Assembly (NCBI GenBank): GCA_014925825.1
Contig: JACGCK010000012.1
Location: 558,001 to 622,000 of the forward strand
Origin: Pholiota molesta
Taxonomy: Eukaryota; Basidiomycota; Agaricomycetes; Agaricales; Strophariaceae
Direction: 5' to 3'
DNA: 64,000 nt
Both the position numbers and the translations under genes were made by a program. The notes under the pieces were generated by a model, which did not search any database, was not told the origin of the DNA, and worked only from the letters and a program-made list of their open reading frames with translations. Below are positions 35,037 to 47,576 of this stretch, in pieces (position 1 is the first letter of the stretch; the number at the start of each line of letters is the position of its first letter).

Positions 35037-37515
35037 AGGGAGAGGACAAGAAAGAACCGATTACGACGATGACGATATGATGATGATAGGGGCAAAACTG
35101 ATAGGAGAGTGGGAAAAACGTGTTGGAGCGCGGAGATGAGCGACGACACGAGTCGGATGGAACTTGGACACGGGGATCGACAGCGGTGCGACGGCGCGGC
35201 GGCGGGCGGATATCTGACAGCTCAGCTGCCCCCGCGCCCCGCAATTTGGCTTTTCAACGGTTCTATTCTTGGGTTGACTGCCTTGTCCACTTGTGCTTCC
35301 CTTCGGCCCAGCTCGTTTTGGCTTGCTTCCTCACTCGACCTCAGCTTTTCTCCTACGACCCATGCTTATGTTATCCGCCTTGAAAAGAAAACCAACTACT
35401 GCTACGGATCTCCAACCTCTTGCTTCACTATTTTAGAATGTCTATTCACCTTCACGAACACCCAGCGCCTTCGCATTAATACCTTACCGCCCCGACTTTC
35501 AAACCCGGATCCACCTGCATTGTGTCCAACGTAACATGGAAGTACTAGCCACACGGAATGCTCTAACTCTGCCCTCCAGCCCAGTTGTGGTCTCGCCCTT
35601 ACTTCTCTTCTGGGTTTATGTTTTTTATGCCCTATTTCTTCATACCTTCATGACGCTTACCCTATATCAACGCTTTTTATTCCCGTCTGCTCCGCACTCC
35701 CCCCATCCTCCTCTCTTCCACATTCGTTTGCGACCCCGCTCCTTGTTTCCTTCCCCACCCCCTGTCCCCCTCTTATTTTCCCTTCACGTTCTATTTCAAC
35801 TGAGGCATTGGACATATTGACTCTCGATCAAGTGACTTTTTCTTACAATCTATTATTCACAGTTACTTACTTTACCGCACACCCCACCATCCATATTCAC
35901 CATCCCATTCTCCACCCACCGCCCCCTTATTTCCTTTATCTGAACTTTTCCCGTTTTTCTTCTTCCTCCATACAAACATTATCAAACTTACAAGCCAACC
36001 ATTCAATTCTATACCCCAGTTTCGATATTTACCCCCTTCATTCTCCACCCTCCCTCCCTCCGCATCAAACACCCTTTGTACATGTCTGATGTATGTGCAG
36101 ACGCTTTCGCGCCCAAAAGTTGCATATTGTTCTGCTAGTTGTTTAGCGCACATATATCTCTGTTAACACCTCAATAGACTACTTTATTTTTTACTTGTCT
36201 TTCTTGTCTGCCGATGGTTCCGCAGACTCTTTTTTTATTCACTATTTCTTGATTTTACTTCTTTTTTGGTTTATAACCTCAGTTCTGAATCTCAAGACAT
36301 TGAACCATGTTTTCCCGTCATGATCACCCTTCCCTCCCACTGATATGATCGAACCGCACTTCTATTTTTCTTCATATTTTAACGCGCACGACATGGTACA
36401 TAGTATGAACGCTCAAACAAATTCATTGGATTCCTTTCTTTTTCCTCTCTTTCGCATGACCGATATAACCCAATAGACCGAAAAGCGGTATGCACAATAC
36501 GACCTAACCTCGCGCGGGGTATACAAGCTCAGTCGGAACCTAACGCGATGTTCTAAAAGAGCATAAGAAGCTCATACAATGGGAGGACACCAATGAGTTT
36601 CTCGTTCAAATATCGAGGGCCTAGCCGATTTCATCCGGCCACTGAGGACTCCAGTCGCCAGCCAACTTGTATATCCGTCTGTAGGAGTGCAATCGGGTTA
36701 CCACCTATATTTCAACGACGAAAGTCACTACGCGAAAGCAAATCAGTATCAGATGAAAGAGCACTTGGAAAAAGAGTAAGGCTGGAAAATATCTGGTGTC
36801 ATGTCTCAGCCTCGCCTTTACTTCTCCATCCACACCCATCCACCAGCCCAATAATTCCTCATCCCCCGAAGGAAGATGGGGAATGGGTCTGGAACCTGCT
36901 CTTACATGCTGGCAGGATCCTCGTGAAAGAACGGGGTGCGTTCCTTTACTAGTTTTTTCATCGTCGACAGACCCAACGTCGCTCGTCTTTCAAAAGGATA
37001 ACAACACTCACTAATTCAGTAAACGATGAGAGTTTTTGACGACAGTAGCAATGGTTCTGACGTTGATAATGCAATTGATTGAGGTAATACCTAGGACATT
37101 CAGAGCGTAGAACAACATGAAGCGCGAAGTGAGAGGGTGTAGCATATCTCCAGGTGATCCTGCGTCCTAGCCTCTCGACCAGAGGGAGGAGCAATCAGCA
37201 AAGATTGTTTTTGAGTATGCTCTCTAAAGAGTCCCTCTCCGGCATTTGTCTGGACTATCCTTCCTTGTGCCGAAGCATGCTAACGATGAGCGGAGGAAGG
37301 GCAGCAATTTGAACGCCGTGGTTTGGAAGAAAAAGGCATCAAATTTTAAGGTTTATATAGGTTCGCGTCGCGGGGGTTGCCGGAATCATTCGACGCCCGC
37401 TTTGGGCCTGTAAAATGTTACCACCCAATAACCAACGCCAGCAAAGACAGACTGGGCCTCGTCGACGCGTGCAACGACGACGCGACATATCCTGTAGGCG
37501 GGCTTCCTATCCGCG
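35037..37515. other. Intergenic with long pyrimidine-rich stretch
   Basis: About 2.5 kb downstream of the transporter and upstream of MRP51. No gene recognised. Part is strongly C/T-biased on the plus strand (separate entry). A TATATAGG-like sequence at about 37353 may belong to the MRP51 promoter. Confidence 0.45.
35540..36100 (+). repeat. Polypyrimidine-rich tract
   Basis: More than half a kilobase in which the plus strand is mostly C and T with few G. Apparent hydrophobic Leu/Phe/Ser/Pro-rich frames within it are a product of composition, not evidence of a gene. Confidence 0.55.
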
Positions 37516-39102
37516 ATGGCTAGTCGAGCAGTGTCTCGAAGCATCCAGCCTCCCAAAGTTCTGCCACCTCCGTCGCCCTTCGGCGAACTTCTCCGGCGCT
37601 CGAATTTCGCGTCCTACGATCCTGCCGTTCGCCAAACCTACACCGCACCTGCGTCTTACATCCACCGCGGAAACTGGGGTCTGAAGCGTCCCATTGCCAA
37701 CCGCAAGCGCCACAGCACCATTGTGCTCCGCAACTTTGAAGAGCATGCGCATTTCATCGAGTGGGACAAAGCCCCCGTCCAGGTCGACTTCATCAAAAGA
37801 GTGGAGGAGCTGAACATTCAGCCCACCCTGGCCGACAATTCGACGTGGGCGCATAGTCTTGGCCCGTATGCCGATGCCATAGACTCTGAATTTTGCCCAT
37901 CTGAAGGCCTGAAAAGGCCCCGGAAACCAGACCTCAAGGTTCTGTCGGACACATCCTCTCCTTCCCCTTCCTCGTCATCTCCAATCCCCGAAGATACCTC
38001 ATCGACCTCGAGAGCCGCACATCGCCCACCTACATTCAAAAAGGGTTTCGATGAACAACTTTTGTTCTTAGGAAACAAGGGCAAAGGTGCATACGGAGCA
38101 AACGGTGTCGAACCCCGCGCCAAAGGCGATGCTTACATCCAACCTAACATTGCTGCGATGACACCCCAGAAATTCGAGGACTATCTTGAAGAGCTCCGAG
38201 AGCTGCGCCCCAAGTTTTTGGAGTACATCCGCCAGGAGATCAAAGAGACGAGAGGCGAATCTGATAAACACTCCCAAGATCCTGGATCCTTGAAAGACGA
38301 AGAAATAATCACGAAAATGAGTGCGGAAGCTGCCAAGAAGAATCTGCATAGGTATTTCCTTGGACAACACACTCAAGACACATTCGATGGCTACCGAGCC
38401 GCTGCTACCGACGCAAATGAGCTGGAACGAGTGAAAGAAAATCCGAACGCGCTACAACCCATCCAAGGACAACCTCACAGGCTTGCCGGCCTCATCTACT
38501 CCAAACCAACAATGTTGGAGACCTACTACGCTGGTCGCGCAGAGCCTGGTCTCGTTTTACAGGAAACTGGCGACGCCCATTACCACAAAAGCGATATCGG
38601 CTATGTCGCTGTTTTCGCCGGTCTTGCAGCCAAACTGGAGAAGAAATCCGCCGGCAACGATGTCAGGGCCTTGCTCGACCCGTTCACCGAGGAAGGCTTG
38701 AACGTTCCCATCACACCCAAAGCCTCCGGCACGGGCTCCTCCGTCGATCTCAGGGAGACGGAGCACGACATGCGTATGGTCGAGCTCAAATTGGAAACGC
38801 CGCCCAAGGTCGTGGGCGTTCATGTCTCCAACCGGTCCATGATCAAGGTCAATGTGCAAGCCAAGGTCGTCGTTGAGAGCGCCATCAACCATAACTGGCG
38901 CACGAACCCTCATAAGCCCGGATCGATGCAATTCAATGCCGCTATGACGGCGTCAACTAAGGCTCAAAAACCTTGGTCTATAAATTCATTCGGATCTAAT
39001 AATTCGTTGGCGAGACGCGCTGCAGAACGTAGAGTCAATTTCGGAAGTGACCCATTAGCCGCTTCCGACAAGAGAACCAAACTAAATCAACTATGGATAT
39101 AA
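37516..39102 (+). CDS. MRP51: Mitochondrial small ribosomal subunit protein MRP51 (bS1m)
   Basis: A component of the fungal mitoribosomal small subunit, needed for translation of mitochondrial mRNAs. One uninterrupted exon of 528 codons. The N-terminus is basic with little acidity (MASRAVSRSIQPPKVLPPPS), fitting a mitochondrial presequence. The family core includes FGELLRRSNFASYDPAVRQT and RGNWGLKRPI, then FEEHAHFIEWDKAPVQVDFI. Later parts include MLETYYAGRAEPGLVLQETG and PKVVGVHVSNRSMIKVNVQA. The length is above the yeast protein and usual for basidiomycete members. No frame break. The next gene (GMF) converges on its 3' end. Confidence 0.85.
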   Translation: MASRAVSRSIQPPKVLPPPSPFGELLRRSNFASYDPAVRQTYTAPASYIHRGNWGLKRPIANRKRHSTIVLRNFEEHAHFIEWDKAPVQVDFIKRVEELNIQPTLADNSTWAHSLGPYADAIDSEFCPSEGLKRPRKPDLKVLSDTSSPSPSSSSPIPEDTSSTSRAAHRPPTFKKGFDEQLLFLGNKGKGAYGANGVEPRAKGDAYIQPNIAAMTPQKFEDYLEELRELRPKFLEYIRQEIKETRGESDKHSQDPGSLKDEEIITKMSAEAAKKNLHRYFLGQHTQDTFDGYRAAATDANELERVKENPNALQPIQGQPHRLAGLIYSKPTMLETYYAGRAEPGLVLQETGDAHYHKSDIGYVAVFAGLAAKLEKKSAGNDVRALLDPFTEEGLNVPITPKASGTGSSVDLRETEHDMRMVELKLETPPKVVGVHVSNRSMIKVNVQAKVVVESAINHNWRTNPHKPGSMQFNAAMTASTKAQKPWSINSFGSNNSLARRAAERRVNFGSDPLAASDKRTKLNQLWI

Positions 39103-39364
39103 TCCAGAAGTTGGCGAAGAAGCCCCAGGGGAGTAGTCTTTTGTCGTTGTTTACTCTATCCTATATCGTATTTGCGCTATGCTCATCTTCAGTAATCCTA
39201 ATCATTTATACGATTCATGACAATGAAGAAATATGTATGGAGTAAAGATGAATGCCAAAGCCAACCAGCTGCGTGGTCACTTATATACATGCGTCAACGA
39301 ATTCCTACAAAATGGATAGATACCAATAGATAATATTGACATATTGACCAAACCCTACAACTGA

Positions 39365-39955
39365 TTATGCCAGCAGCTTGGCATCGATCTCTTCTTTGGT
39401 GAGTCCTCCGGCCCATCCCTTACCTCGATGACTTTGTTCACATCAGCCTATGGAGGGTACATTAACCTGGGTTATGGTTGCACGAGGAACTACTAACAGT
39501 ATTTTGGAAATTCAGGAGAGCACTTGCATGTAGAGTCAGCATTCCGGTCTCGCTCGAAGATGGCGACCAGTTGATGAGTACGAGCGGGAAAGACGTCCTG
39601 CCATCCTTATGCTTGAGTTCGTATGACAGAACCACATATCGCGGCGAGTTCTCTGGTAGTTCTGCAGGAGAGTTGATGCGGCGTTAATCAAGGCCCCAAT
39701 GCCAGAGCGACTCATGGGGCCCACCTTCAGCGAGTTCCTCGATGGTGATATTATCGAACTGCTCACTTCTTCCATGATCAACTTGGCCTTGTTGATCTTG
39801 ATGACGATGCGCGCTGCCTGCATTGCGTCGCGCAAAGCGGAACTTTCTGAGAGAATCTTTGATGGCTGGGGATTTCGACTAGTATTGTGAAGAACTCTGT
39901 GTGGGTCGCGAGACTTGAGGTTCGAGGGCTCGAGAACGAGTTGCGCGCTTACCAT
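39365..39955 (-). CDS. Glia maturation factor (ADF/cofilin fold)
   Basis: GMF binds Arp2/3 complex and promotes debranching of actin networks; the yeast member is Aim7. The ATG at 39955 is followed at once by an intron (donor gtaagc). The product reads VEIP, then DSLRKFRFARRNAGSA, VIKINKAKLIMEEV, EQFDNITIEELAEG, LPENSPRYVVLSYELKHKDG, RTSFPLVLINWSPSSSETGM, LTLHASALLNFQN, ADVNKVIEVRDG, ending LTKEEIDAKLLA at 39365. Length (about 140 aa) and order match the single ADF-homology domain. Frame breaks are needed near 39872, 39750, 39660 and 39404, so the identity is much safer than the exact frame. Confidence 0.8.
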
Positions 39956-40223
39956 GACGGTTGACAATTGAAAGCGTACCTAGATAAGGTTGGTGGATAA
40001 GATAAGGGATGTGAACTGATCGCTCTGTTTAGACTGTTATCGGATTCGTGCTGAGCAATCCTGTCAGCATGACATGCTACCACACGGCTCCTCCTCCGGT
40101 ACACCCAAGAGCTTCAAGAAGTCACATTAATGGCGTTGTAGCAGAGCGTGCCGCCATATACGTCTCTTCTTAAAACGGCCACGATCCGTGAGGTTAAGTT
40201 CAGAGTTCAGGATTCAACTGAGT

Positions 40224-42750
40224 ATGGCTCCTTCGGAACACTCGCGCGAACGGGACTCTTCAAGGCCTCGGGCGTCCCGACGCACAATCCACCAGGACGG
40301 TCCGTAATCGATGATCCAGAGAGCCTTATCCTGCCAGACGGCCCAGTGGGCGCAGAAGTGACAGAGCTTCTTAGCGAGTTTGTGCATCCCCATGAACATG
40401 GGCAAGAAGAGACGCTAGTGGGGACATCGACGACGATGACGAGCTCGACACCAAGGCTAAACGTCCTTGGTGGAAAAGGCCTTCCCCTTGGTGGTGCGTT
40501 TTGCAAAACAGTTCGCTGAAACTATGACTAAACTCAGTTACTCATATTGTGCTACAGGTTGCTCGGTGGAATGCCATTCACCGCGATCGCGATGTCGTCT
40601 ACGCTTGCACCACGCATCGAGGTGTACACGATGCTTGCATGCAGTGTGCACAAGCCTGACATATTTAGGCAAAATTTTCCCGGATTCGAATTAGGCCTTC
40701 ATGATATTTCTAGTCTAAATTTGGACATTCGGGGCTTCTCAAATGAACCCTCTCTCATTCCACTTTACCTGTCCGACCTCGTTTTTGAACCGGAAAATAC
40801 CAACGGCTCAGTACCCACTACACCCCGGAATCGATGTGCCTCAGATCCTGTGGTGCAGGCTGCTGTGGCCAAGTTGACAGCTGGTGGGTTTTCGATTGTA
40901 TTATTGCTATCGGAGCCAAAGCAGCGTGGACGTCATCTTTCTTTTGCACCGTGCTGTTCCAATAATAAGACAGCCGCTGACACATTTCCAGTTATCACAA
41001 CGTCCATGGGTATTCTAAGCTTCGTTACGACTGGGTGGTGGGGTGCAGTAAGTTGCTCATGTTTGACTTGGTGATTTGCAGAGCTCAGACAATCTCTTTA
41101 GTATTCGGATCGTTATGGCCGCACGCGTGTTATGGGCATCTCCATCCTAGGCCTCCTCGTAGCGGACCTCAACTTCATTGGTGTGGCTACCTTCTGGAAA
41201 TATCTCCCTGGCGGATACTGGCTACTTGTCATCGGGCCCATTGTCGAGGGTTTCCTAGGCGGAATGACGACCGGAGTCGCAGCATTCCATGGCTATCTGG
41301 CCGACACCACAAGCGAAAGTGTCAGATCTCGCGTATTCTCACTAAGCTTGGGTCTCATGTTCACTGGCATGGCTATAGGACCGACGCTAGGCAGCTTACT
41401 CATCCACTTTACGGGACAGACGATCTCTGTGTTTTATGCCGCCCTCATCATACATTTCATCTACTCGATATTCATCTGGAGTTTCCTCCCTGAATCGCTT
41501 CCCCAGAAGAGAATGGATCATTCGAAGGCCAAATACGCCTCGGAATTGTCGAGTGTGGCTCAAGAGAGAGAACGAAACCCCGCCGTCGGATTGCTTGTCA
41601 GGTCTAGACGTTTGTTCGCCTTCCTGAGCCCTCTGACAATCTTTATGCCGATGGAAGAGAAGAATGTCGGCGGAAATCCTCTCAAGAGCCCGAAGAAAGA
41701 TTGGAATCTCACCCTTATGGCCTTGGGATATGCAATCACGATTTCCGTGATGGTAGGTCTTACTGCGATCCATTATAAATTACATTCGTCTGAGAGCTGA
41801 TTGAATATATGTAGGGATCCTATTCAGTCAAATTCCAATACGCGGCGTCGACCTTCAAATGGAGCTCGGAAATTGTATGTTTACACATCCACTTATGCGA
41901 CGCAGTCATTCTGATTGACATCGTCGTGGCTGCTTATGTAGATTGGCTATTGGTTGAGTTTGATCGGGGCGACAAGAGCTGTTTTTTTGACTGCCGTACT
42001 TCCGCGTAAGCTGTTCGCTGTCGTCTCTTTGTAATCCTCTGACAAAAAAAATATTCAGTCGCGATCAAATTGTTCAAACCCAAGCCCATCATCATCGAGA
42101 TGACTATCCCCGCGAGCCCCGCAAGAGAAACAACCGCTCTCCTCGAAGGGGCGAAGTAGCAATCAAGATCTAGAAGCGCCCAAAACGTTCAAGAAAGAGA
42201 TCCACTCGCCTCTGTTCGACCTGAATCTTGCACGCGCGTCACTCTTCGTAGACATCATCTCGTACGCCTTCATGGGGCTCGCAAACACCGCCGGAGCATT
42301 CACTCTGTTTGGTATCTTGGGTGCCTTTGGCGCGGATTCAATCCTGCGATGCAGAGTGTGACATTAGCGTTATACGCGCGTCGCGGAGGAACGGAGACAG
42401 GGCGTCTTTTCGGAGCGCTAAGTGTGCTTCAGGCCTATGGTGTGTGCACATATGATGATACTCCATCTCTTACGAATTGATTCTGATATTTGCGATCCAT
42501 GTCTAGCTCGCAGATTCTCGGGCCAGCTCTGTATGGGTTGGTGTATATCAAGACGGTGGCCATCAACCCGCGGGCTATCTTCCTCGTTTCCGTCGTGACC
42601 GTTTCCATCGCTTTGATCCTCTTGGGCTTCGTGAGACTGCCGAATGAAAAGGACTACCGGAGGGAAAGTATCGCTGATTTAGAGGAACCACAAGCTCGAC
42701 CTCCGAAGGCACACCGTCGAGGACACATGCCCACGACGGACATTGGTTGA
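40224..42750 (+). CDS. Major facilitator superfamily transporter (TetA/HIAT1-like)
   Basis: A 12-helix plasma or vacuolar membrane transporter; substrate unknown. The start is taken at the ATG at 40224 (MAPSEHSRERDSSRPRAS). A cytosolic leader includes PDGPVGAEVTELLSEFVHPH and acidic DDDELDTKAKRPWWKRPSPW. Helix 1 region: GMPFTAIAMSSTLAPRIEVY. MFS motif A is joined across a 46-nt intron, giving GA-YSDRYGRTRVMG. Then come ISILGLLVADLNFIGVA, GPIVEGFLGGMTTGVAAFHG, YLADTTSESVRSRVFSLSLG, MFTGMAIGPTLGSLL and, after the central loop, SLFVDIISYAFMGLANTAGA and SSQILGPALYGLVYIKTVAI. It ends GHMPTTDIG. Frame breaks near 40260, 40427 and 42330 are likely. Confidence 0.85.
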
Positions 42751-45700
42751 CGATAATGTTGAAGACGACTCTAGAGCACCGCGCAAACGAAATAACAAAG
42801 TTACATCATATGGGCTACATAGTCTCTATTTATGAGGTTTTGTGTGGACGGACTTATGACGCCTGTCTGGTCATAATTCCTCGTTTTATTACATAGATAC
42901 GATCATTTTTTTATTTCGTTTATAGCATCTCGAACTGAACCAACAGTGATGTGTTTAGTGCGAGAATAGTTTTGTTCCTGTCGCTGCTGGTCTTTCCACT
43001 ATCCCTGCTCCTATTTATGGTTTGATGGTGTGTATATGGGCTAGCGTAGCGCTTATTCTTTCAGGCTAAATGCAAAAATTTGGCCGTTAGCTAGCCAGAC
43101 TTTAGGTGTGCTACACTGTAAGTAGTTATGTTTAGTGTCTTCTTTGTGTGTGTCGTTGCCGACTTCAAGAAACCTTCCGCGGTTTTTGAACGAGAAAGCA
43201 TATTTCAGCCTATGAACGTTATTGCAACACTATTTCTGGAGTATTACTAAAAATCAGCGAGGAAAAGCAACAGTACACAAGGTATTCGCCCAGAATACTG
43301 TCTCCACCGCACCGAGAAATAATAATCCTCTGGTTACAAAATTACCTTTGGGTACAGAGTGTGACCCTTCCCGTGGACTGGGCGCTTAAACAAGTAAATC
43401 GCATCTAAGCAGCCGATGATGAATGGTCACTGTCCATCCATTTCCTCAAGTATAGAACAGCGATAGCTTGGGTTCATTCATGATATAGCGATACTATGCG
43501 ACACCTTATGGGGACTTGTGTGCTTGATTTGTTTGCTTGATTGACAGACGACTTGCAAGCCACAACTATATCTGCCCATACCTAAAATAGACATCATGTG
43601 TGCGGCTGTCTTTGAGCCGCACCCTGGCCGCTCCCGCGAAGGATTGCAGAAGATTTTGGCGTGCATGTATATATATAACATAGCAGCAGTATGAACAGTT
43701 GTAGCTGTTGTAGCGTCTCAGCGAACCCTGTCAGTTTTTAGATATTTTCGCTGTCAGATATCAAGTTTTAAAATATATACCTTCTGAAATCAAGCTTCGT
43801 CCTTGCCAATTCATAAGCGGGAATTGACTTGACTATGCAAGCAATCAAAGAAAGGGTAACATTGAACTCCTTCTGAGACGACTTCTTACGTATCTTTATC
43901 GACCACTAACATTCACTTAGAGACTGAAAATATGGACAACCTGTCCCATGGCCACTGTCAGCGACAGCATTATCTTCTGACGTGTTTTCAAATATGGTGC
44001 TTATGGACAAATGTATTCCATGGGTGCGCCACAATTCACTCGCCCATGGGACTGGGACTCAGGAGGGTACACAAAGGACCCTGAGCTGAGTAAGCGCTCG
44101 GCGTCAGTAGGACTTGCTATGACCAACCCACTCACAAGTTCAAAGAACTAAGTATACTGTGCTAATCATATCGAGTTCTTGACTATTCGAATCTTGGTAA
44201 GGTAAATCTCATCCTGTCCATCGGAACCTGGTTATGCCCATCTATTCCCATTGTATAGTAGTTTCGCTGTCATTTCCAAAACAGTCGTGTCAAGGCTCTT
44301 TACTCGCTAAATGAGGCCTAATTTAATACCCATAACACCGCACAAGTTCAACAGTTTGGTCTTCAAATCCAGGGCGCCGAGATTCTTTGACATCTTCGCC
44401 AGTATTTCTTTCAAAGAGGAAACCCGTGCATTTGAGTCTCCAGACCAAGCTCATCGACAATTTCAAGTCAATTGTGCTACTGCCAAATGTCGAAGCGCCA
44501 GTCAATCACACGAGTTTGTTCACAAGTAAGCTCCCTAGGATGTCGTTCTCAATCTGATGATTCTGATCTCACAGCTCATTCCAAGAAGCGTTATTACAAG
44601 TCTCGATAGTCACCATTCCTCCTTCGTTCCCTTCCAAATCTTGGGGTGATCAGAAGGCGATCATGATCCTGAGTGCCATTCTTGGTAGCGAGCTCACAAC
44701 ATCTGAACTTCGTGAGAGAGTCGGTCAGGCCATTCCGACTGAGGCCTCATCGTTTCTGCGATACCCCACACTGGGGTTATAAATGTACTTGTAGGAAATG
44801 GCACAAATTTAACTCCCATGCGACATAGATTTTAATTTCCTACTTTCCAGGACCCGAGAGGGACTCAAGGGACCGAATCCCTCTACTTTGGTACAGTTTC
44901 GCCCGGCGATCCCCAAAGGTGACAAACCCACAGAGTTGTATTGGCCAGAATGTATCTGATATCTCCACCCTCCAACCTAGAAGGATTCATCTATTTAAAT
45001 AGAGGGGCACCATTCGCATAAGCTACACTAGGTGGTAATTGAATCTTCCTACCTTTTCTCTCGCTGTATGTTTAACATTGTAGCAGGTGATCAAGCTGGT
45101 ATTTGTCCTGGCATACAGAGATATTTAGCGACAATAGAATCTGTGCGATCATTCAGAAAGCACTACGTGGATCCAGAGGAAGGGTAACTAACTCGACGGA
45201 TTCTCAAAAGCAGCGCTGGCGTTCCGACCACTTTACTCTCGATCAAAGTTCCGAGCACCGAGCAAGGAAAATGCTGGTATATTTATGTCTATGGGGTAAG
45301 ATTAGAAACATTTGAATGGGTAATGACTTATCCCACTGAACGCGTGGAATAATGAACATAATGAACGCCTGCACATGCGTTCATTGCTATGAAGGCCGCC
45401 TGCATACCTATAGGCGCGCCCTTCGACATCTGGCGACAAGTTCTTCATATCCAAGTTCGCTGTTGAAATGTTGAATGAGGAGCGGAAACGCTCCTCCATC
45501 CTTCATGGACGAATAAGACCCTTTTTTCTCGAGCTGTTTAACATTTACTAGTCCCGATGTCAGTTGACGTTGCATATAAACTAAAATGTGACTTTTACCT
45601 TCCACTAGCCTTCTGGCGTCTGCAATCGGACAGCTTGAGCGTGGCTTAGGCGTCCTACACATGCCTATTTGCCCTCACCCATGCTTTGTTTGTTCTATCA

Positions 45701-46333
45701 GGTCTCACGACTAGGACTAGTATGTTGCATTGTTGAATTGAACCGTGTAATTTTATGCTTCGGAAGCGCGTTGAGAATTAATTATTTTATTGATGCCGAT
45801 GGGGACGGTGGACAGACAGGGGAGCGTTAACTTGGACCAGCAGCAGGGCTCGAGATGGGAGGATTGTGTCATTTTCGTGCTATTCGCTAATGTCCGCTTT
45901 CAAGCAGGGAAGGCAGATAGACTTGACGGCAAGAAGCCAATTTACCTACGGCCGTCCGCAAATCCATGTGCAAAAAGCAGGATAGAAGCAGGAAACGATA
46001 GTCAAAAGCCCAGTTATCGAGAGAGAAGGGCGAAGAAGCGAGGATCGATTAAGGCAAAAATAACAGGGGGACTTGCGCAGAGGAGGAAGAGAGTGATGTT
46101 TTTGGATTGATGCCAAGGATATCTCTCGTTATCTTACTTCCATACTGCAGAAGAAGGGTCTATGCATGATGGGATACACATCGGAGGTGATAGCTTCGTA
46201 GGATTTTCTTCCTTGAAATCAAAACCCTGGTATACTGTGCAACTCGGTCGTGCACGGTAGACATTTAAGCTGGCCCCGGGGATCTAATAGAATAGACGTT
46301 ATATCCAAAATGCCAATTATATTGAATAAAATC
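42751..46333. other. 3.6-kb region without a recognised gene
   Basis: AT-rich. A possible coding patch lies at about 44310-44790: LIDNFKSIVLLPNVEAPVN, an intron-like gap, then VTIPPSFPSKSWGDQKAIMI and LGSELTTSELRERVGQAI. It has no start-to-stop model and no recognised family. A basic open frame at 45790-46110 is also unsupported. Confidence 0.35.
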
Positions 46334-47344
46334 TCACATCACATCATCGATAGGCTGTGCTTCTCTCGCGCTTTTCAGCGGGCCCGCCTTCTTGTTCTTT
46401 CCAGAATTCTTATTATCTTCAGGTGAAGCGATGTATTCGAACTTTCGAGAGTCCAATGTGAATGTAATAGGTCCCTATGATCAAGTTGTGAAGGGATGCA
46501 ATGCGCAGCGTAACACCTGACTGATGTACCTCATTGGTTAAGCTCACGCTCATCATAGCGCCAAATTTACCATCTACATGCGGGTATGTAAGAAAGAAAA
46601 ATAAATAATGCGTTAAGCAATACATCCTACCTTGTATCTTGTTGGGTTTGTAGCCTGCTTTGAGAGTTTCTAGAAACGTAGCGTACAGATTCCGAGAGGG
46701 TTCTGTAGCCTGGAAATTTAGGTTAAGACATAGCCCACCGAGGAAGCCGAATTGATTGCGACTGACCATGGCTCGATGGAAATCAGGCTTGTTTCCTTTA
46801 GAGGTGTTGGCGAGCAACGTAAATTGGGAGACGCAGAGTATATCTCCATCGACATCTTTCACACTGGCTTTCCACATGTTCTCTTCATTGGACGGATCGG
46901 AGAAGACTCGGAGAGAAAGTCTGCGAAGCGAGTGATAATGTGAGTGTTTGTAGCTCCCGAACGTGAATTTTCGAACAAAAGGGGGAGGGTATTTTTGGAA
47001 AATATGGACAGGAAAATAGTCGGCGTAACAGGTGTGAAAAAACCGCAACGCTAATTGAGTTAATACGCACATTTTCTTAGACAATACTGCCACATCGGCG
47101 TCAGTATCGTCTATTCTAGAGGGTTGGGAGTTGAGATGAACGAGAGTCTACGAGGTTGATTCGTATCTCTGACCTGATCCTATGCCCACCAGGACCATGA
47201 GACCATTGGATATCTTGGAAATAACTTGTTTGTCGACTAGCAAAGAGAAATGAAACCTGAATATTGAATCTCGAATCATCCAGGTTTGGACCTGTCCATA
47301 CCAGTAACAGAAGCAGAGGAGACACGTTGGATGACGGCCCGCAT
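46334..47344 (-). CDS. DTD1: D-aminoacyl-tRNA deacylase (DTD)
   Basis: DTD removes D-amino acids (and glycine mischarged on tRNA-Ala) from tRNAs, a cytosolic proofreading step. The start at 47344 gives [14 protein letters not shown], joined across an intron to [20 protein letters not shown]. Then come [40 protein letters not shown] and [16 protein letters not shown]; the SQFTL part is one of the two active-site signatures. The second, the Gly-cisPro region, should be in [21 protein letters not shown] basic C-terminal extension ends [10 protein letters not shown]. Five or more short introns; no frame break seen. Its upstream flank holds the MULE insertion (next entries). Confidence 0.9.
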
Positions 47345-47539
47345 GGTTGTTGTAAAAATTGGTTCTAAGATGCGCTGATAACCACCAAGGAAGAGATCTA
47401 GCAGCGAAAAAGGAGGATTGCCTCACTATCGCGTTAACTGAACAGACTGAGAGGAGAGGAAAACAGCCAGCTTCGTCCCAATCCAGCGAATCCAATCCGC
47501 GAATTCACGTGATAAGTGTGTGGGTGATGGCAGATCGTG

Positions 47540-47548
47540 ATTTTATTG
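47540..47548. repeat. Target-site duplication, copy 1 (ATTTTATTG)
   Basis: A 9-bp direct repeat that abuts the left terminal inverted repeat of the MULE. The same 9-mer abuts the right end (53661-53669). A 9-bp duplication is the hallmark of Mutator-type insertion. Confidence 0.88.
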
Positions 47549-47576
47549 GAGCTTGCAGCTGACCCACAGAATGACG
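47549..47576 (+). repeat. MULE left terminal inverted repeat
   Basis: Begins GAGCTTGCAGCTGACCCACA and runs to 47576. It pairs with 53633-53660 in inverted orientation, with mismatches only at positions 5, 7 and 12. Confidence 0.88.

Noticed and set aside
35536..36089. Hydrophobic membrane-protein-like frames
   Set aside because: They arise from the C/T-rich composition; no conserved motif.
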